Part shown: piece after piece, positions 1 through 7,425 of the stretch | Layout of the letters: each line of letters begins with the position of its first letter | Numbering within the stretch: the stretch's first letter is position 1 | NCBI RefSeq assembly: GCF_030580955.1 | Contig: NZ_JAUQON010000002.1 | Span: 372,001 to 436,000, forward strand | Origin: Hymenobacter convexus | GTDB lineage: Bacteria; Bacteroidota; Bacteroidia; Cytophagales; Hymenobacteraceae | DNA: 64,000 nucleotides | Direction of reading: 5' to 3' | Notes under the pieces: model-generated | What the model was told of the DNA's origin: nothing | Database searches by the model: none | What the model saw: the letters and a program-made list of their open reading frames with translations, nothing else | Made by a program: the position numbers and the translations under genes

Positions 1-246
1 CCCGCCGATGGCTGGCCCCGACACCGTGAATTTGACCTCCATCGTCTTTGCCAGGCTTTCTACCTCGCGTTTGTCGAGGCCTTTGCGCATGCGGGTGCCG
101 CCGCCGGCGGCGCCTCCGCGCAAGGAATTGATGACGACCCAGCCCTCGGCTTCGGTTTCGGAATCCTGCCACTCGAAGACAATTTCGGGGCGTTTGTTTT
201 CAAATTTGGTAAGTAGGTCAAGCATCGACTGAAGACGAAAAGACAT
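1..246 (-). CDS. Glu/Leu/Phe/Val dehydrogenase, N-terminal part (runs off the window)
   Basis: Only the first 82 codons are in the window; the gene continues past base 1. The translation starts MSFRLQSMLDLLTKFENK and has the motif GGAAGGGTRMRKGLDKREVE, which matches the glycine-rich dimerisation/substrate-binding segment of amino-acid dehydrogenases (the second dehydrogenase at 6063-7154 has GPALGGTRMW at the same place). The ATG at 246 was chosen because the reading stays open to the edge. A TACCTTTA element on the same strand about 20 bases upstream could be its -7 promoter box. The family oxidatively deaminates an amino acid with NAD(P); the substrate cannot be told from this piece. Confidence 0.75.
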   Translation of the reverse strand, partial: MSFRLQSMLDLLTKFENKRPEIVFEWQDSETEAEGWVVINSLRGGAAGGGTRMRKGLDKREVESLAKTMEVKFTVSGPAIGG

Positions 247-334
247 CACTAAAAACACAACCGTAAAGGTACGGGCCAGCTTTCACCCCAGCCGAGGGTT
301 CGAATTGTATTTCGAATAGAAATAAAATCTGCAA

Positions 335-346
335 ATACTTAAGTAT
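335..346. promoter_or_regulatory. Perfect 12-bp palindrome ahead of the ArsR-type gene
   Basis: The sequence ATACTTAAGTAT is its own reverse complement. It lies about 120 bases before the regulator at 469 and about 90 bases before the dehydrogenase start at 246, in an AT-rich divergent intergenic stretch. Two TTCGAAT direct repeats (299-305 and 311-317) lie just beside it. ArsR-type regulators bind short AT-rich palindromes and often control their own gene, so it is a candidate operator; that role is inference. Confidence 0.35.
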
Positions 347-468
347 AGTAGAGGAAAATAAATCGATTTTCCCCTATTTTGCAGAGTCATGCAGGAACTA
401 CCTAACTAACACGGCTGTATTGCACTTATTCCACTCTTCCATTTTCCCTTTCACTTTTTATTGATTTC

Positions 469-789
469 ATGAAACCATTGCATTCGCGTGTTGAAGCGCA
501 ACAGTTGGACCGTGCCGCGGCTATGCTCAAGGTTCTCTCGCACCCCAAACGATTGGCTATAGTTGACCTGTTGGGTAAGACCAAAGGCAAAGACAGCCAG
601 ATGTCCGTTACTGATATATACCAGGCGCTCGACCTGCCGCAGGCAATTGCCTCGCAGCACCTCATCACCCTCAAAGACCGGGGCGTACTGAAGTCAAGCA
701 AGGTGGGCACCAAGATTTATTATTCCCTGGCAGTGCCGCAGTTGCTGAAAGTAATCGACACTTTGGAGGACTACTCGGGCCGGTTGTAA
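469..789 (+). CDS. ArsR/SmtB-family winged-helix transcriptional regulator
   Basis: A 106-residue protein of the usual size for single-domain ArsR regulators. Residues 15-35 (AAMLKVLSHPKRLAIVDLL) are the classic ArsR opening helix pair, residues 46-75 carry the recognition helices (DIYQALDLPQAIASQHLITL) and residues 76-92 form the beta wing (GVLKSSKVGTKIYYSL). No metal-binding CxC motif is seen in the recognition helix, so it is probably not a classic arsenic or cadmium sensor; the inducer is unknown. It stands alone, divergent from the dehydrogenase at 1-246 and convergent with coaE. The start was chosen at the ATG that gives the complete first helix. Confidence 0.85.
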   Translation: MKPLHSRVEAQQLDRAAAMLKVLSHPKRLAIVDLLGKTKGKDSQMSVTDIYQALDLPQAIASQHLITLKDRGVLKSSKVGTKIYYSLAVPQLLKVIDTLEDYSGRL

Positions 790-812
790 CCTTAGCAAGC
801 TAATTGATTAGG

Positions 813-842
813 AGGCTGTTTCGAAGGGGACAGCCTTTTTTA
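813..842 (+). terminator. Intrinsic terminator after the ArsR-type gene
   Basis: The hairpin GGCTGT/ACAGCC is followed by a run of six T. It sits 24 bases after the regulator stop codon and overlaps the last codon of the convergent coaE gene. Confidence 0.7.
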
Positions 843-1445
843 TGCTCCGGCCGATTGGCTAAACGTCGCGTGCAGGGCCAGCACCTGGGGCAACAATGGC
901 TGCACATCGTCATTGGTCAGCACGTAATCGGCGCGTTGCATCTTTTCTTCCTCGCTCAGCTGCTTTGCCATGATGGCCTTCACGTCGGCCGTGGAACGGT
1001 GCGGGTCGCGCCGCAGCACGCGGGCCTCACGCACGGCCAGCGGCGCAAATACCGTGATGATGCGGTCGAGCTGCTTGTAAGAGCCCGCCTCAAAAAGTAG
1101 TGCAGCCTCCTTGAGCACGTAGGGGTGGCCGGCAGCGGCGTGGGTAGCCGCCCAGCTTTCAAAATCGGTGCCCACGTGCGGGTGCACCAAGCCGTTGAGT
1201 TGGGCTAGCAGGGTGGAGTTGTTGAACACGGTGCCGGCTAGTACCGGGCGGTTGAGCCTACCCGAAGCGTCGTAAGTATCTGGCCCGAAGGCGGCGCTTA
1301 GTTGCTGCCGCAATTCCACGCCGTTTTCCATCAGCCAGCGGGCGCGGGAGTCGGCGTCGTAGATGGGCACGCCCAGGGCGTGAAACAAGCGGCTGGCAAT
1401 GCTTTTGCCTGAGCCGATTCCGCCGGTGATGCCAATGCGTAGCAT
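840..1445 (-). CDS. coaE: Dephospho-CoA kinase
   Basis: CoaE phosphorylates the 3'-hydroxyl of dephospho-CoA with ATP, the last step of coenzyme A synthesis. The 201-residue product has the expected length. The P-loop GGIGSGKS is at residues 8-15, followed by the family segment VPIYDADSRARWLM (about 26-39) and the lid-region stretch REARVLRRDPHR (about 138-149). It is the last gene of a leftward run in which yajC, the ybbR-like gene and coaE lie only 1-2 bases apart, so it is almost certainly co-transcribed with them. Its stop codon lies inside the T-run of the convergent regulator's terminator. Confidence 0.95.
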   Translation of the reverse strand: MLRIGITGGIGSGKSIASRLFHALGVPIYDADSRARWLMENGVELRQQLSAAFGPDTYDASGRLNRPVLAGTVFNNSTLLAQLNGLVHPHVGTDFESWAATHAAAGHPYVLKEAALLFEAGSYKQLDRIITVFAPLAVREARVLRRDPHRSTADVKAIMAKQLSEEEKMQRADYVLTNDDVQPLLPQVLALHATFSQSAGA

Positions 1446-1446
1446 A

Positions 1447-2178
1447 TCAGTTTTTGGAAGTTTTGGAAGCCCGGCGCCGGCCCCGTGCCGGTTCGGCGGT
1501 GGGTGCCAGCTTGGTAATGCGGACGGTGGACGCCGACGGCCGCACCCGCGCGGGCGCCACCAAATCTACTTCGGTGCCATTGGTGTCGGCCGTGCCGGGG
1601 GGCAAAGACACTGGGTAGGGGCTGGGCAAAGCGTTGACCAGCGTAGCGGGCCCCCGAAAAGCCACCACGGCCGGCGTCAGGCGCACCGAGTGCTCCCGGG
1701 CCGAATCGGATACCAGCACCAAGGGCAGCCGCCGCGTGGCGTAGCGGTCGAAGGTGAGGCGGAGGGTATCGCCGGCCCATTCGTTCACCTGCACGCCTTC
1801 CAGCGCGGTTTGCAGGCCGCGGCGCCAGGCCTCGGGCGGCAGGTAGCGGGTGCCGGGCAGGGGCACGGGGCGCAGGTCGGCCGGGTGCGTGCCCCAGCCC
1901 ATGTTGGCCCGCAGCAGGCGCCAGCCCTGGCCCGTGACGGTGACCGGCAGCGCCGCCGGCAGCGGCCGCAAGGGCACGTAGCGGGCCGAGTCGTAGTGCC
2001 AGGCCAGCGGGCAGCTCACGCGGGTGGTGTAGGTTTTGTTCAGGGCGTTCATTTGCCAGAACAGCCCGGCGGCCAGCAAGCACGCCGTCACGGCGCGGTA
2101 GAAGCTGGGCTCCTGGCCCGCGAAAGGCCGCACAAACCAGCGCACGAGCCGGCCGGCCCGGGTGAGCGGCCCGGCCAT
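1447..2178 (-). CDS. YbbR-like (CdaR-like) domain membrane protein
   Basis: A 243-residue protein with one N-terminal membrane segment (about 27-46, YRAVTACLLAAGLFWQMNAL) and an extracytoplasmic part with beta-rich YbbR-type repeats, for example LPLVLVSDSAREHSVRLTPA and VAFRGPATLVNALPSPYPVS. In Bacillota the YbbR protein regulates the diadenylate cyclase CdaA; in Bacteroidota the gene commonly lies between yajC and coaE, as here, and its role is less clear. Spacing of 1 base to coaE and 2 bases to yajC shows one operon. The C-terminal tail is Arg/Lys-rich (RGRRRASKTSKN). Identification rests on this order and on overall layout rather than on a catalytic motif. Confidence 0.75.
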   Translation of the reverse strand: MAGPLTRAGRLVRWFVRPFAGQEPSFYRAVTACLLAAGLFWQMNALNKTYTTRVSCPLAWHYDSARYVPLRPLPAALPVTVTGQGWRLLRANMGWGTHPADLRPVPLPGTRYLPPEAWRRGLQTALEGVQVNEWAGDTLRLTFDRYATRRLPLVLVSDSAREHSVRLTPAVVAFRGPATLVNALPSPYPVSLPPGTADTNGTEVDLVAPARVRPSASTVRITKLAPTAEPARGRRRASKTSKN

Positions 2179-2180
2179 AA

Positions 2181-2510
2181 TTAGCTGGCGGCGGGCACTT
2201 CCGCAGCGGCCGTAGTTTTGCTGCCTACTTCGCGGGCAATGGCCGAGCGGTCGAAGCGCAGCTTTACGCCGCGGTCGACTTCCACTACCACGGTGTCCTC
2301 GGTGAGGTCAACCACCAGGCCGTGCAGGCCGCCGATGGTGACAATGCGCGAACCCTTGGCCAGCGACTGGCGGAAGGCTTTCGCGTCGGCCGTACGCTTT
2401 TGCTGGGGCCGCACCATAAAGAAATAAAACACCAGGCCAATGGCGATGGGGATGATGAGCTGGGTCACATCCAGTCCTCCGGCAGCCTGCAAAAGCAAAG
2501 TCAACAACAT
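2181..2510 (-). CDS. yajC: Preprotein translocase accessory subunit YajC
   Basis: A 109-residue single-span membrane protein. The membrane segment (about 15-33, LIIPIAIGLVFYFFMVRPQ) runs directly into the signature PQQKR, followed by the YajC domain with IVTIGGLHGLVVDLTEDTVVV. YajC joins SecDF in the holo-translocon and helps protein export through SecYEG. It is the first of three tightly packed genes with ybbR-like and coaE, and lies 23 bases after the DUF1573 lipoprotein gene. Confidence 0.95.
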   Translation of the reverse strand: MLLTLLLQAAGGLDVTQLIIPIAIGLVFYFFMVRPQQKRTADAKAFRQSLAKGSRIVTIGGLHGLVVDLTEDTVVVEVDRGVKLRFDRSAIAREVGSKTTAAAEVPAAS

Positions 2511-2533
2511 GGCGTTACGATTAAAAGGATGAA

Positions 2534-3040
2534 TTAGAGGGGCTTCTTGTCGCCGGCTGTCAGTACATTGCCTTTGATGAGGATGGTGGTGATGTTGGGC
2601 TGGGTGTTGGCCCGCACGGCCACCTGCTTGCTGATGATGCCCTGCTTGCCGTGGCTATCGAACTGCACTTCCATCTTACCCTCGGCGCCGGGCGCGATGG
2701 GCTCTTTGGTCCAGCTGGGGGTGGTGCAGCCGCAGGAAGCTACGGCGTCCTCAATCAGCAGCGGCGACTTGCCGGTATTGGTGAAAGTGAAGGTGTGGCG
2801 GACTTTGCTATCGGGCTGAATATCACCAAAATCAAATTCAGACTCGGTAAATTTCATCACCGGAGCATTCGGGTTTGCGGCCTCGTTTTCGCTCACCACG
2901 TTGGGATTGTCTACGGTGGGGTTAGCGGCGTCGGAAGCTTCGGTAGCGGCGGCGTTCATGCCTTCAGTACCCACTTCGTTTTTGTCGCGGTTGCAGGCTG
3001 CCAGCAGGAGCGTGGCGGCCAGGAGAATCTGGTATTTCAT
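2534..3040 (-). CDS. DUF1573 lipoprotein
   Basis: A 168-residue exported protein. The leader ends in the lipobox LLAAC, so Cys16 is probably lipidated. A Glu/Asn/Ala-rich linker follows (about 18-60), then a DUF1573 domain with the hallmarks FDFGDIQPDSKVRHTFTFTN and SCGCTTPSWTKEPIAPGAEG (about 70-125). The domain is an Ig/ASH-like beta sandwich common in Bacteroidota; its exact role is unknown. DUF1573 next to yajC and nusB is a familiar order in this phylum. Confidence 0.9.
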   Translation of the reverse strand: MKYQILLAATLLLAACNRDKNEVGTEGMNAAATEASDAANPTVDNPNVVSENEAANPNAPVMKFTESEFDFGDIQPDSKVRHTFTFTNTGKSPLLIEDAVASCGCTTPSWTKEPIAPGAEGKMEVQFDSHGKQGIISKQVAVRANTQPNITTILIKGNVLTAGDKKPL

Positions 3041-3052
3041 AAGGGTATAGGT

Positions 3053-3132
3053 GTTTATCTGCTATCCTGAGCGCAGCGCATGACCTCATCAGGCAATAAG
3101 GTCCTGCGCTACGCTCAGGATGGCAGATAAAC
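3053..3132. repeat. Intergenic inverted repeat, TCCTGAGCGCAGCG type
   Basis: The arms GTTTATCTGC-ATCCTGAGCG and CGCTCAGGAT-GCAGATAAAC pair with few mismatches around a loop of about 40 bases. The core TCCTGAGCGCAGCG also begins the repeats at 36259-36362 and 50805-50899. It fills most of the gap between the DUF1573 and dehydrogenase genes. Confidence 0.75.
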
Positions 3133-3142
3133 GCTAAGCAAA

Positions 3143-4141
3143 TTACAATTTGTCGATGATGTGCTGGGCAAACTCGCTGGTGCTCGCCCGGCCGCCGAGG
3201 TCGCCGGTGCACTCTTCCTGACGCAGGAGGGTAGCTTCCAGGGCTTTGTCGATTTGGTCGGCCTTAGCGTGCTCGCCCAGGTGGTGTAGCATCATCAGGG
3301 CCGAGCGGAGCAGGGCGGTGGGGTTGGCTTTGCCCTGGCCGGCAATGTCGGGGGCGGAGCCGTGCACGGCTTCGAAAATGGCCATGTTGTCGCCGATATT
3401 AGCGCCGGCCACCACGCCCAGGCCGCCCACAAGGCCGGCGCAGAGGTCGGAGAGCAAATCGCCGAACAGGTTGGTGGTCACAATCACGTCGAACTGCTCG
3501 GGCTTGCCCACGAGTTGCATGCACATGTTGTCGATGATTTTATCTTCGAACACAATGCCGGGGAACTCCAGGCTGGCTTCTTTGCAGGCGTTGAGCATCA
3601 GCGTGCCGGCCATTTTGATGATGTTGGCTTTGTGGGCCAGCGTCACCTTTTTGCGGCCGTGCTTGGCGGCGTAGGCGAAGGCGGCGCGGCAGATTTTGCG
3701 CGAGCCCTCCACCGTGACGCGGGCAATGGCATCGGCAATGCCGAGGCGCTCGTCCCACAGCTCCAGGCCCGAGTACAAGCCTTCCGTGTTTTCGCGGAAC
3801 AGCACTAGGTCGATGCCCTCGTAACGGGTGTGAATGCCCGGCGTGGTCTTGCTGGGGCGCACGTTCTGGTAGAGGTCGTACTTCTGGCGCAGCGTCACGT
3901 TGATGCTGCGGAAGCCCTTGCCCACCGGCGTGGTAATTGGGCCTTTGAGGGCCACCTTATTCTTCTCCAGTGACTTGAGCAAGGCGTTCGGAATCAGCTC
4001 GCCCGACTGGTCGAACGTGGTCTGGCCGGCGTTCTGCTCTTCCCACTGCACGGGCACCTGCGCCGCGGCAAAAATATCGGTTACGGCTTTCGTGATTTCG
4101 GGGCCTATGCCGTCGCCGGGGATAAGGGTTACTACGTGCAT
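3143..4141 (-). CDS. Isocitrate/isopropylmalate dehydrogenase family (probable NAD-isocitrate dehydrogenase)
   Basis: A 332-residue beta-decarboxylating dehydrogenase, the length of short NAD-dependent isocitrate dehydrogenases. Visible family motifs are [14 protein letters not shown] at the N terminus, the substrate Arg/Ser segment [31 protein letters not shown], the catalytic Lys region [10 protein letters not shown], the metal-binding stretch [13 protein letters not shown] and the nucleotide segment [18 protein letters not shown]. It would convert isocitrate to 2-oxoglutarate; isopropylmalate or homoisocitrate cannot be excluded, but no leucine-synthesis genes are nearby. It sits between ytxH-like and DUF1573 genes on the same strand, flanked on both sides by inverted repeats, so it may have its own transcript. 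Confidence 0.88.
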   Translation of the reverse strand: MHVVTLIPGDGIGPEITKAVTDIFAAAQVPVQWEEQNAGQTTFDQSGELIPNALLKSLEKNKVALKGPITTPVGKGFRSINVTLRQKYDLYQNVRPSKTTPGIHTRYEGIDLVLFRENTEGLYSGLELWDERLGIADAIARVTVEGSRKICRAAFAYAAKHGRKKVTLAHKANIIKMAGTLMLNACKEASLEFPGIVFEDKIIDNMCMQLVGKPEQFDVIVTTNLFGDLLSDLCAGLVGGLGVVAGANIGDNMAIFEAVHGSAPDIAGQGKANPTALLRSALMMLHHLGEHAKADQIDKALEATLLRQEECTGDLGGRASTSEFAQHIIDKL

Positions 4142-4174
4142 CTTCTTGGTATTATATGAAAGTGCAAAAGTGCG

Positions 4175-4247
4175 AATGAGTGAATGAATAAAGGGTGATT
4201 GGGGAAAATTGCCTTTGCCCCGTCAGCCCTTTATTCATTCACTCATT
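4175..4247. repeat. 21-bp perfect inverted repeat between dehydrogenase and ytxH-like genes
   Basis: Positions 4175-4195 and 4227-4247 are exact reverse complements of 21 bases, separated by 31 bases. The arms are made of ATTCATTC/ACTCATT-like heptads, and further copies of the CTCATT/CTCGTTCG words follow at 4242-4262. It could act as a terminator-like hairpin between the upstream ytxH-like gene and the dehydrogenase gene. Confidence 0.7.
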
Positions 4248-4268
4248 GCTCGTTCGCTCATTCCGGAT

Positions 4269-4580
4269 TTAAGCGCCCTTGCGGGAATTGATTTGATTGA
4301 TGAGCTGGTCGACATCGCCGAGCAGCTGTTCGGCTTTGGATTTGGCGTCGGAAATCACGCGCTGGCCTTCGCTTTTGGCCGAGGACTGGCCCAGGCCTTC
4401 GCGGCTGGTCACCAGGCTGTCGGTGAGGTCGGCCAGCACGGAGCGGTATTTCTCCAGCTGGTAGCTGAGCCAGGAGCGGGTTTCGCTGCCGGGTTCGGGG
4501 GCGTAGAGCAAGCCAAGGGCCGCGCCGGTGAGCGCGCCGCCTGCGAAGCACAGGATGCCGGTGGTGGTTTTGCTGGCCAT
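4269..4580 (-). CDS. YtxH-like small membrane protein
   Basis: A 103-residue protein with one N-terminal membrane segment (about 7-25, TGILCFAGGALTGAALGLLY) followed by the YtxH signature APEPGSETR and a long amphipathic, coiled-coil-prone region to the end. YtxH proteins are small stress-associated membrane proteins of unknown mechanism. It lies 139 bases downstream of nusB on the same strand, an order often seen in Bacteroidota. Confidence 0.85.
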   Translation of the reverse strand: MASKTTTGILCFAGGALTGAALGLLYAPEPGSETRSWLSYQLEKYRSVLADLTDSLVTSREGLGQSSAKSEGQRVISDAKSKAEQLLGDVDQLINQINSRKGA

Positions 4581-4719
4581 GGTCGTCGAGGTTGGGGAAG
4601 AAAGGTGAGAATGTTTTCAGGGCTGCGTACGCAGAAACGCAACTGTAGATGCAAAAGTGGCTATATCGGCCCAATGTTCAGCCGCAAGCCATAAAGTTGC
4701 TGCTTCAGCGCGCCTCAGC

Positions 4720-5916
4720 TTACTGGTTGTCCAGCAGGCCACGGCCCGATTTGCGAATGTCGCCGCTGGCGGCCAAATCCGTCGCCAGCTTATCCAGAAT
4801 GCCGTTCACAAACTGCTTACTCTTGGGCGTACTGTAGAGCTTGCTGATTTCAATGTACTCGTTGATAGTCACTTTCACCGGAATGCCGCGGAAGAGTTGC
4901 ATTTCGGTGAGGGCCATTTTCAGGATGATTTTGTCGAGCAGGGCCACGCGCTCCACGTCCCAGTTCTGCACCGAGCCGGCGATGAGCTTCTCCATCTTGT
5001 CGTCTTCGATGAGCGTCTGCTTGTAGAGCGTTTCGGCAAACTCGCGGTCGTCCTGCCAGTTGGCCGAGAGGTTCATCAGCTCCTGCTTTTCATCGGCGCC
5101 GAAGGGCAGCATCTTGAGCGTCTTGAGTACCAGGTTGCGCACGATGGGCCGGTTTTCCTCCCAATTCAGGTCGTCGGCTTCAAGCTGACGCGGCAGCGCG
5201 TCGCCTTTGAAAACGAAGTCCTTATAAATGTGCCGCAGGATTTCGAGGTCGGTGTCGTAGTCCATTTCGGGCTGGGCGATGTCCTTGCCAGCCAGATAGG
5301 TTTGCACGGTTTCGTCGGCCTTCATCTCGTTCCAGGCGGCGCGCAGGGCTTCCACCTCCTCCGTGCCTTCCCAGGCCAGCTTACGCCGGATGGTGGTGCC
5401 CTGCAACTGCTCATTAGCCATCAGCTTGGCAATGGCCTTGTTCTGGTGCAGGCGGGTGGCGTCGATGGCGTTTTCGCTGGGGCCCAGGCGGCGGCGCTCC
5501 TCGCGGCTCTGCTCCTCCTCAATCACACCGAGCAAGGCAGCGGGCAGGTTGAGCAGGTGCAGGTACTGGTCGTGAATGCTTTCGGCGCCCACCAGCAGTT
5601 GGCCGGCGTAGAAATCGGCGTCCTTCTTCACCTGGTTCTGGAAGGAGTTGATGGCGTCGGTCACGGCCTTGTCCACGGCTTTGTCGTCCGTTTTCTCGGG
5701 CATGGTGCCGGTGCGGTACCACTCGCGCAACTGGGCTTCGCCCATCTTGCGCTGGCCTTCCAGCATGCGGCGGTCGGGGGCCTCTTTGGCCGTCAGGTCG
5801 GGCTCGAAAGCAGCCGCGATGCGGTCCTGCGCCAGCATTAAATCGGCTCCCACCGCCTGGTGGTAGGAGTAGAGCGACTGCATGACTTTGATACGGAGGA
5901 GGCGGCGGTTGAGCAT
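4720..5916 (-). CDS. nusB: Transcription antitermination protein NusB (long Bacteroidota form)
   Basis: A 398-residue protein; the C-terminal third (about 258-385) is the NusB RNA-binding fold with WDVERVALLDKIILKMALTE, the helix FRGIPVKVTINEYIEISKLY and SKQFVNGILDKL. NusB binds boxA RNA with NusE (S10) to support rRNA transcription. The first 250 residues are a charged helical extension that typical 140-residue NusB proteins lack but that is normal in Bacteroidota; the opening MLNRRLLRIKVMQSLYSYHQ looks like a duplicate of the first NusB helix. It heads the leftward housekeeping run. Confidence 0.93.
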   Translation of the reverse strand: MLNRRLLRIKVMQSLYSYHQAVGADLMLAQDRIAAAFEPDLTAKEAPDRRMLEGQRKMGEAQLREWYRTGTMPEKTDDKAVDKAVTDAINSFQNQVKKDADFYAGQLLVGAESIHDQYLHLLNLPAALLGVIEEEQSREERRRLGPSENAIDATRLHQNKAIAKLMANEQLQGTTIRRKLAWEGTEEVEALRAAWNEMKADETVQTYLAGKDIAQPEMDYDTDLEILRHIYKDFVFKGDALPRQLEADDLNWEENRPIVRNLVLKTLKMLPFGADEKQELMNLSANWQDDREFAETLYKQTLIEDDKMEKLIAGSVQNWDVERVALLDKIILKMALTEMQLFRGIPVKVTINEYIEISKLYSTPKSKQFVNGILDKLATDLAASGDIRKSGRGLLDNQ

Positions 5917-5953
5917 ATTGGTCTGGTAATCAGTATTGGTTTCAGTAGTCGAA

Positions 5954-6064
5954 AAAAGAACGTCATGCTGAGCACAGTCGAAGCATCTCTACTGCGCAAG
6001 TAATCAATGCTTTTGCAACGAAGCGGTAGAGATGCTTCGGCTCCGCTCAGCATGACGTTCTTTT
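5954..6064. repeat. Long inverted repeat, GTCATGCTGAGC type
   Basis: The left arm AAAAGAACGTCATGCTGAGC continues into AGTCGAAGCATCTCTAC and is mirrored by GTAGAGATGCTTCGG...GCTCAGCATGACGTTCTTTT. The right end overlaps the stop codon of the dehydrogenase at 6063 by two bases. The same element occurs at 7251-7344 and, more divergent, at 32471-32576. With A and T runs at its two ends it could also end transcription in either direction. Confidence 0.85.
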
Positions 6065-7154
6065 AATACGTCGACTTCACCCGGCCCACGCTGGCGATAC
6101 GCTCCTTGGCCTGCTTGATGGCGGCGGCCTGCGGGTGCGTGTGCTCCTCTTCGGCTTTCGCCAAAACCTGGAGGGTGAAATCGTAAATTTTTTCGGTTTG
6201 GGTGAGGGCGCCCTGGCGGCTGGCGCCGGTCACCTCAGAATACACGTTGATGAGGCCGCCGGCGTTGATAAGGAAGTCGGGGGCGTACACGATGCCGCGG
6301 CGCACGAGCTCGGGGCCATGCTGGTTTTCCACCTTCAGCTGGTTGTTGGCGCAGCCAGCCACTACCTGGCACTTCAGGCGCGAGATGGTGTCGTCGTTCA
6401 GCGTGGCGCCCAGCGCGCAGGGAGAGTAAATGTCCACGTCTTGGTCGTAGATGTCTTCCAGGCCCACGGCTTTGGCGCCGAAGCGGTTAGCGGCGTCCAA
6501 GGCGCGGTCTTCGTAGTAATCGGTCACGATGAGCTTGGCGCCTTCTTTCTGGAGGTGCTCCAGCAGGTAGGTGCCTACGTGGCCCACGCCCTGCACGGCA
6601 ATGCGCTTGCCAGTGAGGCTTTCCGAGCCGAATGCTTTTTTGGCGGCGGCTTTCATGCCCATGTACACGCCGTAGGCCGTCACCGGCGAGGGGTCGCCGG
6701 AGCCGCCCATGCTTTCGGGCAGGCCGGCCACGTGGGTGGTTTCCATGCGGATGTACTCCATGTCCTTGGTGGTCATGTTCACATCTTCGGCCGTGATGTA
6801 CTTGCCGTTCAGGTTCTTCACGAAGCGGCCGAACTTGCGCAGCAGGGCTTCGGTCTTCAGCGTTTTGGCGTCGCCGATGATGACGGCCTTGCCGCCGCCC
6901 AAGTTCAGGCCCGAGATGGCGGCCTTGTAGGTCATGCCGCGCGAGAGGCGGAGCACGTCGTTCAGCGCTTCCATGTCGGAAGCGTAGTGCCACATGCGGG
7001 TGCCGCCGAGCGCGGGCCCGAGCACGGTGTTGTGGATGCCGATAATGGCCTTGAGGCCCGTCTCGTGGTCGTTGCAAAACACGACTTGCTCGTGCTGGTG
7101 CTCGGCAATCTGACCGAAAATGGATTCAGGCGCCAGAATTTGGGTTTCAATCAT
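6063..7154 (-). CDS. Leu/Phe/Val-type amino-acid dehydrogenase
   Basis: A 363-residue NAD-dependent dehydrogenase close in length to leucine dehydrogenases. The two family lysines are visible twelve residues apart, Lys77 (GMTYKAAISG) and Lys89 (NLGGGKAVIIGD), the same spacing as in Bacillus leucine dehydrogenase. The C-terminal half is a Rossmann fold with VQGVGHVGTYL. It would reversibly deaminate branched-chain amino acids to 2-oxo acids and ammonia. It is separated from its neighbours by two copies of the same inverted repeat, so it is probably transcribed alone. A second member of the superfamily is cut by the left edge of the window. Confidence 0.92.
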   Translation of the reverse strand: MIETQILAPESIFGQIAEHQHEQVVFCNDHETGLKAIIGIHNTVLGPALGGTRMWHYASDMEALNDVLRLSRGMTYKAAISGLNLGGGKAVIIGDAKTLKTEALLRKFGRFVKNLNGKYITAEDVNMTTKDMEYIRMETTHVAGLPESMGGSGDPSPVTAYGVYMGMKAAAKKAFGSESLTGKRIAVQGVGHVGTYLLEHLQKEGAKLIVTDYYEDRALDAANRFGAKAVGLEDIYDQDVDIYSPCALGATLNDDTISRLKCQVVAGCANNQLKVENQHGPELVRRGIVYAPDFLINAGGLINVYSEVTGASRQGALTQTEKIYDFTLQVLAKAEEEHTHPQAAAIKQAKERIASVGRVKSTY

Positions 7155-7250
7155 GGGAGTGAATTGAAGGTTGGTGGGAATTGTGGGAATGGATGGTTGG
7201 GAACTGTGCGGCGTAACTTTGTTGGGTCTTATACCTATACGGAAAAACAG

Positions 7251-7344
7251 AACGTCATGCTGAGCGGAGTCGAAGCATCTCTACCGCAGTACTAAAATCA
7301 TCTAGTTGTGCAGTAGGGATGCTTCGACTCCGTTCAGCATGACG
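7251..7344. repeat. Long inverted repeat, GTCATGCTGAGC type (second copy)
   Basis: The left arm AACGTCATGCTGAGCGGAGT and the rest GAAGCATCTCTACCGC are mirrored by GTAGGGATGCTTCGACTCCG...CAGCATGAC. It lies between the divergent dehydrogenase and ABC exporter genes, and creates a spurious in-frame extension ahead of the exporter. Confidence 0.85.
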
Positions 7345-7425
7345 GGCTTTCTGAATGGGTACTTGGCCTTTCAAGCCGCAAAAGTACCGCTATTTTCCCG
7401 AACCGGCCCCTTTCCCACCCTGCCC

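Noticed and set aside
6135-7295. Plus-strand open frame of 386 residues opposite the leucine-type dehydrogenase
   Set aside because: The minus-strand reading has all catalytic motifs of the dehydrogenase; the plus-strand reading is His/Val/Gly-rich without any domain.
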